This document shows positions 34,224 to 45,050 of a DNA stretch of 64,000 nucleotides, piece after piece (position 1 is the stretch's first letter; every line of letters starts with the position of its first letter). Source of the DNA: Papaver somniferum. Taxonomy: Eukaryota > Streptophyta > Magnoliopsida > Ranunculales > Papaveraceae. The stretch is from positions 229,936,784 to 230,000,783 of the forward strand of contig NC_039364.1 in NCBI RefSeq assembly GCF_003573695.1, written 5' to 3'. Made by a program: the position numbers and the translations under genes. The notes beneath the pieces were generated by a model. The model had not been told where the DNA came from. It ran no database searches and saw nothing but the letters and a program-made list of their open reading frames with translations.

Positions 34224-34998
34224 ACATTGCTCCTTTTGGAATCAGCTCTGGAATACCAAAGTCCTTAACCACGGACAACATTGAAAACATGAAAAAAAAA
34301 TACAACTCTGAATCCTGAGGTCGCAAATCTTCTTCGAAGAGTAGTCTAGAGGAGCAAGTTACTTATGTCATGAATACACATCCTGACTTAGCTGCTGGGA
34401 TTTCAGAAATTGCTAACCGATACAATTTGGAGCAAACTGAAGCATACAATTTCTCTCTCTTTGTGTTGTTATGTTTGTTAAAACTTCTGTTGAACTATTT
34501 ACTGGTTGTTATGACTTCAATTAAATGTGCTAGATGTGATAAATCTTACATAACTTTATATACATTCCTCCAATTCCAAGCTCAATCCCATCATGTGCGG
34601 GATAAATCTTACATTGCTCCTTTTGGAATCAGCTTTGGAATACCAAAGCTCTTAACCACGGACAACATTGAAAAGATGAGAAGAAATACAACTCTGAATC
34701 TTGAGGTCGCAAATCTTCTTCGAAGAATAGTCTAGAGGAGCAAGTTACTTATGCCGCGAATACACATCCTGACTTAGCTGCTGGGATTTCAGAAATTGCT
34801 AACCGACACAATTTGGAGCAAACTGCAGCATAAAATTTCTCTCTCTTTGTGTTGTTGTGTTTGTTAAAACTTCTGTTGAACTATTTACTGGTTGTTATGA
34901 CTTCAATTAAATGTGCTAGATGTGATTAATCTTACATAACTTTATATCTATTCCTCCAATTCCAAGCTCAATCCCATAATGTTTTAAGATAAATCTTA
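34224..34998 (+). repeat. 387-bp tandem duplication
   Basis: 34224-34610 and 34611-about 34998 are direct copies at a period of 387 bp, both starting ACATTGCTCCTTTTGGAATC and ending near GATAAATCTTACAT. They differ at scattered positions. Within each copy short frames read LTTDNIE and DLAAGISEIANRYNLEQT, which look like a fragment of a real coding exon, but the family was not recognised. Confidence 0.85.
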
Positions 34999-35055
34999 CA
35001 TGCCGAAAGATAAACAAAAGAAACCAAATCTCCAAGAGTAGTAGCTTTCCTTTTC

Positions 35056-35395
35056 TGTAGGATCTGACAAGAAGATTAAACTAAAAGAAGATATGAACAC
35101 ACAAAGAAATTTGCCAAACAAGAATCTATTAAAAACAATAAACTCTTCTGATGCGCATACAAAACTATCAAGCCATATAGCCTATTTATACTAGTTCAAA
35201 GGCAATCAGAATTCCAAAAATAACGAACTTCCTAGATAATCAAACTACTAAATAAAATAACAAATATAGATTCCAAGTATAGCTTGGAAAACTTCTAGAA
35301 TATTCTAGACAAACTCTCAAACTTAATAACCAAGTAAACTTGGTTTCCAAACTTTTTGCAGCTTCAATAATCTCGATTGAACCTAACTTCCAACA
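35056..35395 (-). repeat. 3' LTR of the copia element
   Basis: 340 bp, the downstream LTR in element orientation. A polypurine tract reading GGGAGGC on the minus strand abuts it at about 35396-35410. Confidence 0.92.
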
Positions 35396-35499
35396 GCCTC
35401 CCTCAAGCCGGGACTATGAAATCCCATCATTCCCAGTTTTCCTCTTAAGTAAACAAATGTTTCACCCTTCAAAGGTTTTGTGAATATGTCAGCTACTTG

Positions 35500-35711
35500 C
35501 TAATTTCTTTGACAGTACTCAACAGTTATCTCTTTGTTGTTGATTAGTTCTCGGATATAATGATATTTGATGTCAATATGCTTACTTTTCCCATGAAAAA
35601 CAGGATTTTTCGTAAGTGCAATAGTTGATTTGTTATCACACACTATTTGAGTAGGAGCCTTTTGTTCATGATGAAGATACTTCAACATTCTTGTTAACCA
35701 AACCGCATTAG
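35500..35711 (-). pseudogene. Copia RNase H, C-terminal part
   Basis: Reads AVWLTRMLKYL, IVCDNKSTIALTKNP, HIDIKYHYIREL and ends EYCQRN before a stop. It continues the RNase H frame of 41032-41295 once the nested gypsy element and one ATTAG copy are ignored. The Asp of CDNKS and the DIKYHYIRE segment are standard for copia RNase H. Confidence 0.9.
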
Positions 35712-36006
35712 TAATGTGGAACAAGGTAAAAGAAAGCAATACTAGATTTCTATAAGCAAGAAGAGAAGAGAATTCAAGCAAGAAGAGAAAGATAAGTTTT
35801 GTGTTTAATAATTTGATTGAGTAATAGATAGCTCTTACAAGACTTAATCTAGCCTTTATATAGGTTTGAAGAATAACTAAACTAGGAAACAGAAAACTAA
35901 AAGGAAATCTAAAAGAATCCTAAAAATAAGAAAGACTGAAACTAGGAAACCATGGAAGCCAAACCTCTAAGCGGAATCTTCTGGAATTGTAGTATGCCCT
36001 GCATCA
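35712..36006 (-). repeat. 3' LTR of the CRM-like element
   Basis: 295 bp. The end of the pol frame (stop at 35967-35969) lies about 40 bp inside this LTR. Confidence 0.9.
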
Positions 36007-37724
36007 GTCCCCCCTTCTATAGTAAAGCTCGTCCTCGAGTTGTCCAAACAAACCAGAAGTTCATTGTCACCATGAAACGTAAAAATCTCTTGAACATTAA
36101 ATGTGTTGGAGATATTCCAATCATTTGGTAGATCAATAACATAAGCATTATCATTGATCTTCTTTAAAACCTTGAAAGGACCATATTTCTTCATCTTGGT
36201 TTTGTTATAAGTACCCACTGGAAATCTCTCTTTTCTTAGATGTATCATCACGAGCTCCCCTTCCTTGAAGGTTTTAAACCTCTTGTGTTTATCAGCATCC
36301 TCTTTATATTTCGAATTGGACTTCTCCAGTTTAGATTTTACTTCATTATGTAATTCAGTTGCTTTGTCTACAAAAGAGTCGGCTGCAGTGTTTGTACTCT
36401 GTGTGGTGGGTAAGGCTACCAAATCAAGAGTATGATTAGGTACTTTAGAGTACACAATCTCAAATGGAGTTTTCCCAGTAGAACAATTCACAGAAGTGTT
36501 GAAAGCGAATTCCATATGTGGCAATACCACATCCCACTGCTTACTATTATCCAGGCACTTAGCTCTAATCAAATTCCCAAGTGATCTATTAACAACCTCA
36601 GTTTGTCCATCAGTTTGCGGATGTGAAGTTGTGCTGAATTGTAAAACTGTGCCTAAGCGCATCCATAAACTTTTCCAGAAATAACTCAAAAATTTTGTAT
36701 CTCTGTCAGAAGTGATAGACTTTGGAACCCCATGCAATCTTACTACTTCTTTAAAGAACAAAGAAGCAACATTAGAAGCGTCAGTTGATTTCTTACAAGC
36801 TACGAAGTGAGCCATTTTAGAGTAACGATCAACTACGACCATAACAGAATCATTACCTATAGCAGTACGAGGTAAACCAAGTATAAAATCCATACTTATA
36901 TCAACCCAAGGTGCATCAGGAACTGGTAAAGGAGTATACAACCCGGTATTTTGAATTGTACCCTTTGCTCTCTGACAGACCATGCATTTTTGTACGAACT
37001 TTTGTACATCACGTTTCAAAGATGGCCAGAAATATCTTTCTTCAATCAGGGCAATGGTTTTATCTCTCCCAAAATGACCACCAAGACCACTGCCATGTAA
37101 TTCTCGCATAAGATGTAAACGTAAAGACCCTTGAGGAATACATAATCGATTCCCTTTGAAAAGAAAACCTTCTTGTATAAGAAAATCATCAACCCCATGA
37201 GTTTGAGAACTGCATTGATCCCATAGTTTGCCAAAATCTTCATCTTCTGGATAAATGTCTTTGATATAGTCAAATGCATAACTCTCATTACGAATTGTTG
37301 TTAATAGATTACTTCTTCTACTTAAGGCATCAACAACTTGATTCAATTTGCCACTTTTATGTCTCACGGAGAAAGTGTATTTCCAAAGATCATGCATTCT
37401 GTTAACTTTAGCAGAAGTATTCAAAAACTTCAAAGCATGGTTGTCAGTGTTGACAACAAATTCCCTATGTATAAGATAAGTATGCCACTGCTTAAGAGAT
37501 TGAACAAGAGCTAATAACTCTAATTCATATGTAGACCATTTCTTTTGTGCATCTGAATTCTTCTCACTGTAATATGCAATTGGATGACCCTCCTGTGATA
37601 ATACTACACCAATACCAACAACAGATGCATCACAATCTATTTTAAAAGGCTTGTTGAAATTCGGAAGTGCAAGAATTGGTTCCGTACAAAGGTTTTCTTT
37701 AAGAAGAATAAAGCTTTTATCCAT
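35967..37724 (-). CDS. CRM-like RNase H and integrase
   Basis: 585 codons. RNase H: FKIDCDASVVGIGVVLSQ, STYELELLALVQSLKQW, VNTDNHALKFLN and QVVDALSR. Integrase: zinc-binding GGHFGRDKTIALIEERYFWP .. CMVCQRAKG, catalytic core with WVDISMDFILGLP (Asp), SITSDRDTKFLS (Asp) and HPQTDGQTEVVNRSL (Glu), then GPFKVLKKINDNAYVIDLP (GPY/F module). No canonical chromodomain is evident after it. The frame ends GHTTIPEDSA within the 3' LTR. Upstream it is cut from RT by a TAG at about 37730 in a context (EKF-stop-TEA) where a Trp codon is expected. The enzyme region itself is uninterrupted, in keeping with a recent insertion. Confidence 0.88.
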   Translation of the reverse strand: MDKSFILLKENLCTEPILALPNFNKPFKIDCDASVVGIGVVLSQEGHPIAYYSEKNSDAQKKWSTYELELLALVQSLKQWHTYLIHREFVVNTDNHALKFLNTSAKVNRMHDLWKYTFSVRHKSGKLNQVVDALSRRSNLLTTIRNESYAFDYIKDIYPEDEDFGKLWDQCSSQTHGVDDFLIQEGFLFKGNRLCIPQGSLRLHLMRELHGSGLGGHFGRDKTIALIEERYFWPSLKRDVQKFVQKCMVCQRAKGTIQNTGLYTPLPVPDAPWVDISMDFILGLPRTAIGNDSVMVVVDRYSKMAHFVACKKSTDASNVASLFFKEVVRLHGVPKSITSDRDTKFLSYFWKSLWMRLGTVLQFSTTSHPQTDGQTEVVNRSLGNLIRAKCLDNSKQWDVVLPHMEFAFNTSVNCSTGKTPFEIVYSKVPNHTLDLVALPTTQSTNTAADSFVDKATELHNEVKSKLEKSNSKYKEDADKHKRFKTFKEGELVMIHLRKERFPVGTYNKTKMKKYGPFKVLKKINDNAYVIDLPNDWNISNTFNVQEIFTFHGDNELLVCLDNSRTSFTIEGGTDAGHTTIPEDSA

Positions 37725-37733
37725 TGCTTCTGT

Positions 37734-39091
37734 CTACTCAAACTTCTCCTTCTTGAGACAGTCAGTCAAAGGTGCAGAAATAGAGCTAAAGTTCTTCACA
37801 AGTCTTCGATAGAAAGAAGCCAAACCATGAAAACTACGAACATCACGAATAGAAGTAGGAACTGGCCAATCTTCAATTGCTTGAACTTTAGAAGGATCGA
37901 CATGAATACCATCAGTAGAAATCACATATCCCAAAAATGTTACTGAAGAAGCCATGAAGGTACACTTCTTCAAATTAACATATAAAGAGTTGTCAGCAAG
38001 AACTTGAAACACTTGTGAAAGATGTTGGAGGTGTTCTGGCTCACTGCGACTAAAAATTAGTATGTCATCAAAATAGACAATAACAAATTTACTGAGAAAG
38101 GGTTGGAGAACCTGATTCATAAGTCGCATAAAAGTACTAGGTGCATTAGATAACCCAAATGGCATGACCAGCCATTCATATAAACCTTCACGTGTCTTGA
38201 ATGTGTTTTCCACTCATCTCCACCTCGAATGCGTATTTGGTGGTAACCACTGCGTAAATCCAACTTAGTAAAAATAATAGAGCCCGACAGTAAATCAATC
38301 ATATCATCAATACGCGGGATCGGAAATCTATAAGGAATGGTGATGCGATTTAATGCTCTGCAATCGATACACATCCTCCATCCATTGTCTTTTTTACTAA
38401 CCAAGAAGGCAGGACTGGCACAAGGACTGTTGCTAGGTCGTATCAAACCCTTTGTAAGCAAATCATTTACCTGTCCCTGTAATATCTCATGCTCAGCAGG
38501 ACTCAAGCGATAGTGTGCTTGGTTTGGTAAAGAGGCTCCAGGAATAAAATCGATGCAGTGTTGAATATTCCGTAAAGGAGGTAATGCAGTTGGTAGTTCA
38601 TCTGGAAATAAAACATTATATTGAAATAATAAGGGCTTCACCTTTGCAGGCAACTCAATCATAGGCTTAGAATCTTCATGGGAATGTAAAGAATGTTGTG
38701 GGTGCAAAGAACGAATAACAGTGGCTACGACAGCATCAGTCTGCGCACAAGAGTTTGAAGTGGAATTGGATGGACTAAGAACCTTGGTTTTCCCATTATG
38801 AACAAAAGTGTAAGTATTCTCGAATCCATTGTGAACCGCGTGAAGATCGTATTGCCAAGGTCTGCCAAGAAGAAGATGGGTTGCCGTCATATTAATGACA
38901 TCACATAGAACTGTGTCTTCATAACCCTCAAAAGAGAATGACACATAACACTGAAGAGTAATCTTCTGTGTGCTAGAGGCATTAACCCATCCTACAGTGT
39001 AAGGTTCTGGATGAGAAGTTACTGGTAGTTCAAGCTTCTTAACTACGTGATCAGCAATATAATTATCCACACTGCCACTATCAATTATCAT
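37734..39091 (-). pseudogene. CRM-like protease and reverse transcriptase, one frameshift
   Basis: Two overlapping ORFs (38117-39091 and 37734-38213) form one coding unit broken by a 1-nt change near 38205. Protease: MIIDSGSVDNYI (active-site DSG). RT: GLIRPSNSPCASPAFLVSKK, WRMCIDCRALN, FTKLDLRSGYHQIRI, then after the shift [20 protein letters not shown] and the catalytic YFDD in [31 protein letters not shown] and [16 protein letters not shown]. All catalytic residues are visible, so the frameshift and the following TAG are the main lesions. Confidence 0.88.
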
Positions 39092-39124
39092 CTTGCAGAT
39101 TTTACCCCCAATATAACATCTGAT

Positions 39125-39762
39125 TTAAATACTGTGTCTCTGAGACTTGCATTGTTGAGTAAGAAATAATGGACGAATCATCCCAACAAACTCATCGTCA
39201 TCACCAGGTGAGTCTTCATCTTCGAACTCATTAAGCGCACCAGTGACTTCATTAATGAACTGAGGTTCACCAATCAAAGCATTGAATTTCCGACAATCAC
39301 TAGATGTGCCCCGATTGCTGGCATTTATTGCACTTATCTCCACGAAATTTTGCATAAGTATTAGTAGTTCTCTGTTGCGGTGGAAATTGTTGTTGCCTGT
39401 TATGAAACCGATTCCCTGTAGTAGGAGGAGTTGGTTGCAGAGAGTGAGACTGCTGACCCGGCTGAAGATCAACTGGATTGGCTAAGATAGGTGTAGCCAG
39501 AGGTGGAGTATAAGGCACAATATGGCTAGGTTGTCGATGTGAATGGCTAACATCATCATAAGGAGGCCTGGGAATAGTCAAAACAGTATCTGGAGAAAAG
39601 TTTTGAGATGAATTGGTACCCCTGGAATTATTTTGATAACGCCCTTGTCTGGATGGATAAGTCCTAGAAGAACGAGAAGGCGATTTTCTATCTTAATAGC
39701 TTGCTGCACAGCTTCGACCATAGTAAAAACTGAATGAGTCATACCATTTTGTATTAATCTAT
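39125..39762 (-). pseudogene. CRM-like gag C-terminus with zinc knuckle, frameshifted
   Basis: A Pro/Gln-rich linker is followed by the CCHC knuckle CNKCQQSGHI-SSDC (about 39280-39330), which is split by a frameshift inside the last spacing. Downstream frames reach an acidic segment (DEDSPGDDDEF) before protease. Confidence 0.75.
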
Positions 39763-40635
39763 TCAGCCCTCAATGAATCTTGCAACTAACTGTTCTTCAG
39801 ATTCTTTGAGTTGATTTCGTGCCACCAAATTATAAAAATCTGACACATATTCTTCAACAGTGCGTGCCCCCTGCTGAATGTTCTGCAATTTGATGAAAAG
39901 TTGCTGCATATAATCTCTAGGTAAGAACTTATCCCTGATCAAAGTTTTCATACGTGTCCAATTACGTATTTTCGGTTTGTTAGCGTTTCTACGATCATCA
40001 CAGATCTTATCCCACCAGGCTGCAGCTCCTCCTTTGAGCTTGTAAGTCACAAGTTTGACCTTAGAATCTTCAGGGACTTCCATAAATTCGAAAAAAGGTT
40101 CTAACTCAAAGAACCAATCAGTTAGTTCTTCAATACGAAAATTTCCAGAGAAGTTGGGAATATCATCTTTTAGCTTATATTCGGGTAAAGAACTGTAAGG
40201 GTTGTGACCAGTTTTTAAACGTCGTTCTTCAATCCAATTCTTCTCTAGATCGTTCTCACGTTCATCTTCATCATCACTGTCGAGTGTAGGAGGAACTAGC
40301 TTCTTCTTTGAATGACCTATGAACCCTTCATACGGTTTCTTAATGTTTAAAGTACGCAATACATCTTTAGGTACTTCATCATTCTGTAAAAACTGAAGTG
40401 TATCGTTTTTAGTTTTTTCTTCTAAGTCTACAAGCTCAGGCATATCCAAATCTATATTTATGTGTTTTGCAACCTTGAAAAGATGATTCTGCATTGCTTC
40501 AAGCTTGTTATCTCTTAACCCTAATTTTTCCTCCATGGACTTCTCAAGAGTTTCAGTAATGTTTTTTGCCAAAATATCGGTATGAGATTTGATGAGAGCT
40601 TCGATTGCTGCTAGAGTAACTGGTTGAGCAGTCAT
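39763..40635 (-). CDS. gag: CRM-like gag (capsid part)
   Basis: 290 codons from ATG at 40635, just inside the primer-site end. The gag domain is at about residues 165-290, with WFFELEPFFEFMEVPEDSKV, YKLKGGAAAWWDKI and the RTVEEYVSDFYNLVARN segment; a coiled-coil-like charged N-terminal region precedes it. The frame stops at FIEG followed by a stop where gag should continue to the zinc knuckle. The product would form the particle shell. Confidence 0.85.
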   Translation of the reverse strand: MTAQPVTLAAIEALIKSHTDILAKNITETLEKSMEEKLGLRDNKLEAMQNHLFKVAKHINIDLDMPELVDLEEKTKNDTLQFLQNDEVPKDVLRTLNIKKPYEGFIGHSKKKLVPPTLDSDDEDERENDLEKNWIEERRLKTGHNPYSSLPEYKLKDDIPNFSGNFRIEELTDWFFELEPFFEFMEVPEDSKVKLVTYKLKGGAAAWWDKICDDRRNANKPKIRNWTRMKTLIRDKFLPRDYMQQLFIKLQNIQQGARTVEEYVSDFYNLVARNQLKESEEQLVARFIEG

Positions 40636-40739
40636 ATATTTTTTTTTGTGTACTTAAAAGGAATGAAAGGTGTTGCGGAAGCGAAGTAAAGGATCAAGTG
40701 ATAGGATGAAAAACCTAAAACTAAGCGGGTGATACCAAC

Positions 40740-41034
40740 TAATGTGGAACAAGGTCAAAGAAAGCAATACTAGATTGCTATAAGAAAGAAGAGAAGAGAA
40801 TTCAAGCAAGAAGAGAAAGATAAGTTTTGTGTTTAATAATTTGATTGAGTAATAGATAGCTCTTACAAGACTTAATCTAGCCTTTATATAGGTTTGAAGA
40901 ATAACTAAACTAGGAAACAGAAAACTAAAAGGAAATCTAAAAGAATCCTAAAAATAAGAAAGACTGAAACTAGGAAACCATGGAAGCCAAACCTCTAAGC
41001 GGAATCTTCTGGAATTGTAGTATGCCCTGCATCA
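40740..41034 (-). repeat. 5' LTR of the CRM-like element
   Basis: 295 bp, three substitutions from 35712-36006, all near the end proximal to the primer-binding site. Confidence 0.9.
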
Positions 41035-41900
41035 ATTAGCTGCACATGAAGCTGCAAAAATATATTCTGCTTCTGTTGTAGATAAAGCAACTACTTGTTG
41101 TTTTTTAGATGACCAAGAGAAATAACCAGATCCTATATGAAAATAAAATCCTGAAGTGCTTTTCCTTTCTTCTATATCTCCATCCCAATCACTATCTGTA
41201 TATCCAACTAACGTCATGGTTTTTATGGAATTATATAGAATACCATAATCAATTGTTCCACTAATATATCTCAGAATTCTCTTTGCAGCTTGCAAATGAG
41301 ATTGTTTAGGAGATTCGTAAATCGACTGATCAAGCCAACACCAAAAACAATATATGGTCTAGTAGAAGTCAGATAACGCAAACTTCCCACCAAACACTTA
41401 CACTCTGTTGGATTTAAAATTTCACCAGTTCCGTCTTTTGTGAGTTTTAATCTACTCTCAACATGTGTTAAGATAGATTTGCAGTCATTCATCTTAGATC
41501 GCTTCACAGTCTCCTTTACATCCCATCTTCTGTTTGAAGAACTTCAAGTCCCAAAAAATAGGACATTAAGCCAAGATCAGTCATCTCAAATTATTTTATC
41601 ATGGCCTCCCTGAATTCACTGATAATTATCATATTATTCCCGATGAAGATAAGATCAACAACATATAGGTACACAATATTCATATTACCTTGAGAATCAG
41701 TCTTCATATAAAGTGTATGTTCATATGGACATTTTTCAAACCCACTGTTGATGAAGTATGTATCAATCCGTGTATACCAAGCACGTGGTGCTTTCTTCAA
41801 TCCATACAAGGCTTTGTGTAGCTTGTATACACACTTTTCTTCCCCTTCTTTTATGTATCCATTAGGTTGCTCAACATACACCTCTTATTCAAGGACACCA
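41035..41900 (-). pseudogene. Copia reverse transcriptase and RNase H N-terminal part
   Basis: RT remains in two frames: 41591-41881 (CVYKLHKALYGLKKAPRAWY and a catalytic box reading YVVDLIF instead of YVDDLIF) and 41271-41507 (GSLRYLTSTRPYI). RNase H starts at 41032-41295 (RILRYISGT, GYTDSDWDGD, LSTTEAEYIFAA) and is cut by the CRM-like element. The loss of the first catalytic Asp and the stops show that this RT is dead. Confidence 0.88.
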
Positions 41901-43351
41901 TTCAGGAATGCAGATTTCACATTCATCTGATAAATTTTGAACTAGTGTTTCGCAGCTATTGCAATTAATCATCGCACAGTATCAAGTCTTGCAACAGAAG
42001 CAAAGACTTCGAAGTAATCAATTCATGATTGTTGTTTGTACCCCTTAGCAACTAGTCTAACTTTAAGACGATCAATCTCACCATTAGGTCTATACTTTGT
42101 CTTGTAAACCTATTTAACTCCAATAGCTTTCTTATCATGCGGAAGTGTAGTGAGTTTCCAAGTTTCATTTTTTTCAATTGCTTGAATTTCATTATCCATT
42201 TCTTCTCTCCAACCTTCAGTTTTAGATGCTTCTTAAAAATTTATTGGATTACTGTCTCCAAATAAAGCAAAGTTAATAAGATCTTCATCTTCCTGTTCAT
42301 CATCTCTTGTCACAACATAATCTTCAAGTTGTCTTGGTGCAACAAGATTACACACAGGAAGTGTTGACACTTCTTCTTCTTGCTGTGTTGTAGTCTCCAA
42401 AACAGTAGTAGGAGTAATAACTTTAGGAACAGTATCTTGTAAAGTTACAATTCCTTGTTCTTTAAAATCACCATTATCTTTTGTTAAATTCCAGTCCCAC
42501 TGACTTGATTCATCACAGATAACATCTTTGCTAACGATTATCTTTCTTGTATTAGGATTATACAACTTATAACCCTTTGTTGAAACACTATATCCAACAA
42601 ATATGCATTTTTCACTCTTGTTGTCTAGTTTCTTTCGATTTTTTGCCGGTATATGTGTATATGCTATGCACCCAAATACCTTAAGGTGTCTAACAATAGG
42701 TCTTTTACCTGTCAATGCCTCTCCTGGTGTTTTGTCTAAAACACACCTGGTAGGACATGTATTCAACAAGTAAACTGCACATGATACAGCTTCTCCCCAA
42801 AACTCTTTTGGTATATTTTTATCTCTTCTCATAGAACGAACCATTTCTACTATAGTTCTATTTTTCCTTTCTGCCACACCATTTTGGTGTGGTGTGTATC
42901 TTGCTGTCATTTGATGTTGAATACCACATTCTTCTAGAAACTTGTCATTCACAGTGTATTATGTTCCTTTATCAGTATGTAAGATTTTGATTTGCTTTCC
43001 GCTTTGTCTTTCAACAAATGCTTTAATAAATTTAAAGGTATTAGCACCTTCACTCTTTTGTTTTACTAGATAAACCTATGCTCTTCTACTGAAGTCATCA
43101 ATGAATGTAATGAATTATTTATTTCCTCCACGTGAAATTTCTTCTGTAGGTCCACAAAGATCAGAATGAATCGATTCCAGAGGTTGTTCTGCTAGTTTTG
43201 TTTTTTTTACAGGAAAAACATCTCTATGTTGTTTTCCAAATATACAACTTTCACACTGCTTCTCAGGATTGTCTATAGGTGGCAATCCTGAAACCATCTC
43301 CTTCTTTGATAACAATTGCAAACTGTTAAAATTGAGATGTCCTAACCTCAT
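41901..43351 (-). pseudogene. Copia integrase
   Basis: 43115-43351 has the pre-integrase / zinc-binding part (LGHLNFNSLQLLSKKEMV, CESCIFGKQ, IHSDLCGP, the first catalytic Asp). 42233-42952 carries YTPHQNGVAERKNRTIVEM with the catalytic Glu, EFWGEAVSCAVYLLN and the C-terminal VFGCIAYTHIP and KCIFVGYS segments. Stops separate these parts and the N-terminal half of RT up to 41900. Confidence 0.88.
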
Positions 43352-43405
43352 ATGCCATAACCAAGTGTTATCTTGTGTTGATGAACTATGACATATCTCT
43401 TGTAC

Positions 43406-43822
43406 TTATGTGTTACAGCGTATCTCCTTTTGATATTGTATATTCAGCGGAAATAATCTATTCTTGGTCATATTCACCTTTGCAAACAACTTCTTCCTTG
43501 TATCACGAATCGAACAAACACCATCTGAGATATTCATACTATAACCTCTTTCTACTAACTGCCCCATACTTAGTAGATTTTTATATAGACCAAGAACATA
43601 ATAAACATCTAAGATGCATGAATAAGCTTCATTCTTAAGAATAATACCAATCTTCGCTCTTCCCATTACTGTAACTATCTCATTGTTCCCAAACATTACA
43701 CTTGTGTTTACTGATTCATCTAAATCCACAAATAATTCTTCCATTCCACATATATGGTTACTGCATCCAGTATCCAAATACCACTTGCTTTTGTTTTGTT
43801 CTTGAGCTGTAAAACATGCCAA
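43406..43822 (-). pseudogene. Copia protease
   Basis: 139-codon frame with the aspartic protease active site WYLDTGCSNHICG, followed by VMFGNNEIVTVMGRAKIGI and NLLSMGQLVERGY. Upstream, near 43890-43935, a gag zinc knuckle is visible in which the second Cys codon has become TGA. Confidence 0.85.
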
Positions 43823-44085
43823 TAAGAGAACTTCAAAATCATATTGTTGTTTCTCAACAAAATTTTCATTATTTCGTGTTTCAAACTTCTTTTCAGGGCA
43901 CCCTCTTTGAAAGTGACCTAAATTTTTTCAGTTAAAACAACGTATCTTGCTTCTGTCAATATTTTTCTTAGGTTTTCTATATGAGTTTGATGATTGACCA
44001 TCACTCCAATTAACCCGACTTTGAAGTTCTTCCTCAATTGTTTCTTTAACATATTTTATGTCCTTCTCTTCTCATAAGATTGCAA

Positions 44086-44653
44086 TTAACCTAATATTTC
44101 ATCTAAACTCATAGTTGCTGCTGAGTTGTATTCTTCTATTGCACTTACTTCAGCTTCAAAACTCTCTGGTAAACTCCGTAGAATTGTCTCCACAATTGCA
44201 GCATCTTCTATAGTATCACCATTTGATTTCATCTCACTAGTTCTCTTGAGAAAAAATATGACACTTTTCTGAAGTTTCCATCTGTAATAACTCATATTTT
44301 CTTCTTAAATTTTGCAGTCTTACCTTCTTTACTTTGTCAGACCCTTTGTAATAGGTTTTCAAAGCATCCCAAGCCTTTTTGGCTTAACTGATGTACACAA
44401 TTCTGTCGAACAGAGATTCATGCACACATTGATGAAGAATATAGGTTGATTTCTCTTTCTGCTTCCTACTTTCTTGTAAAGCTGTTGTTTGTTCAGCAGT
44501 CAACACTGCATTCGCTGCAGGTTCAACATAACCTGTGTCAACAATGTCCCATACCTCCTGGTATCTGAATATGTTCTCCATATGTATTCTCCAATGCTCA
44601 AAATTCTTTCCTTCAAATACTGGAACCTTTATTGATCTTGAACTGGATGCCAT
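44086..44653 (-). pseudogene. gag: Copia gag
   Basis: 44384-44653 begins MASSSRSIKVPVFEGKNFEH and has WRIHMENIFRYQEVWDIV, the start of a UBN2-type copia gag. 44086-44295 continues with SYYRWKLQ.. and ETILRSLPESFEAEVSAIEE. A stop near 44383 and frame changes separate them. Confidence 0.85.
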
Positions 44654-44691
44654 CTTCCCTGCAGCTTATTCGTCACAGTCTTAGGATCTTG

Positions 44692-44705
44692 TAGCTCTGA
44701 TACCA
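44692..44705 (-). promoter_or_regulatory. Copia primer-binding site, tRNA-iMet type
   Basis: TGGTATCAGAGCTA on the minus strand, two bases inside the 5' LTR. Confidence 0.9.
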
Positions 44706-44707
44706 GA

Positions 44708-45047
44708 TGTAGGATCTGACAAGATGATTAAGCTAAAAGAAGATATGAACAGACGAAGAAATTTTCCAAACAAGAATCTATTAAAAACAATAAACTCTTC
44801 TGATGCGCTTACAAAACTATCAAGCCATATAACATATTTATACTAGTTCAAAGGCAATCAGAGTTCCAAAAATAACTAACTTCCTAGACAATCAAACTAC
44901 TAAATAAAAGAACAAACCTAGCTTCCAAGTATATCTTGGAAAACTTCTAGAATATTTTAGACAGACTCTGAAACTTAATAACCAAGTAAACTTGGTTTCC
45001 AAACTTGTTGCGGCTTCAATAGTCTCGATTGAACCTCCCTTCCAACA
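44708..45047 (-). repeat. 5' LTR of the copia element
   Basis: 340 bp, about 93% identical by eye to 35056-35395. Confidence 0.92.
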
Positions 45048-45050
45048 TTT

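Larger units (their letters stand above)
35712..41034 (-). mobile_element. CRM-like Ty3/gypsy chromovirus inserted in the copia element
   Basis: LTRs 35712-36006 and 40740-41034 (295 bp each) are flanked by the target duplication ATTAG (35707-35711 and 41035-41039). In element orientation the LTR begins TGATGCAGGG and ends CCACATTA, so it ends TA rather than CA. The polypurine tract AGAAGGGGGGAC (minus strand, 36007-36018) and an iMet-type primer site TGGTATCA (minus strand, 40730-40737) are at the right places. LTRs differ at only three positions (about 1%). The pol frame runs through the polypurine tract into the 3' LTR, a habit described for CRM-lineage elements. Integrase segments also fit that lineage. 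Gag is one ORF, but pol has a frameshift and stops. Confidence 0.88.
35056..45047 (-). mobile_element. Ty1/copia retrotransposon, old, interrupted by a CRM-like gypsy element
   Basis: LTRs 35056-35395 and 44708-45047 (340 bp each) start TGTTGGAAG and end GATCCTACA on the minus strand, with a 5-bp target duplication TTTTC at 35051-35055 and 45048-45052. A tRNA-iMet primer site and a polypurine tract lie at the expected sides. The domain order gag, protease, integrase, RT, RNase H is that of copia. By eye the LTRs differ at about 24 of 340 positions (about 7%). The coding region has many stops, and the nested element (35712-41034) splits the RNase H region. Resemblance of the gag suggests the Tork group, tentatively. 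Confidence 0.93.
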
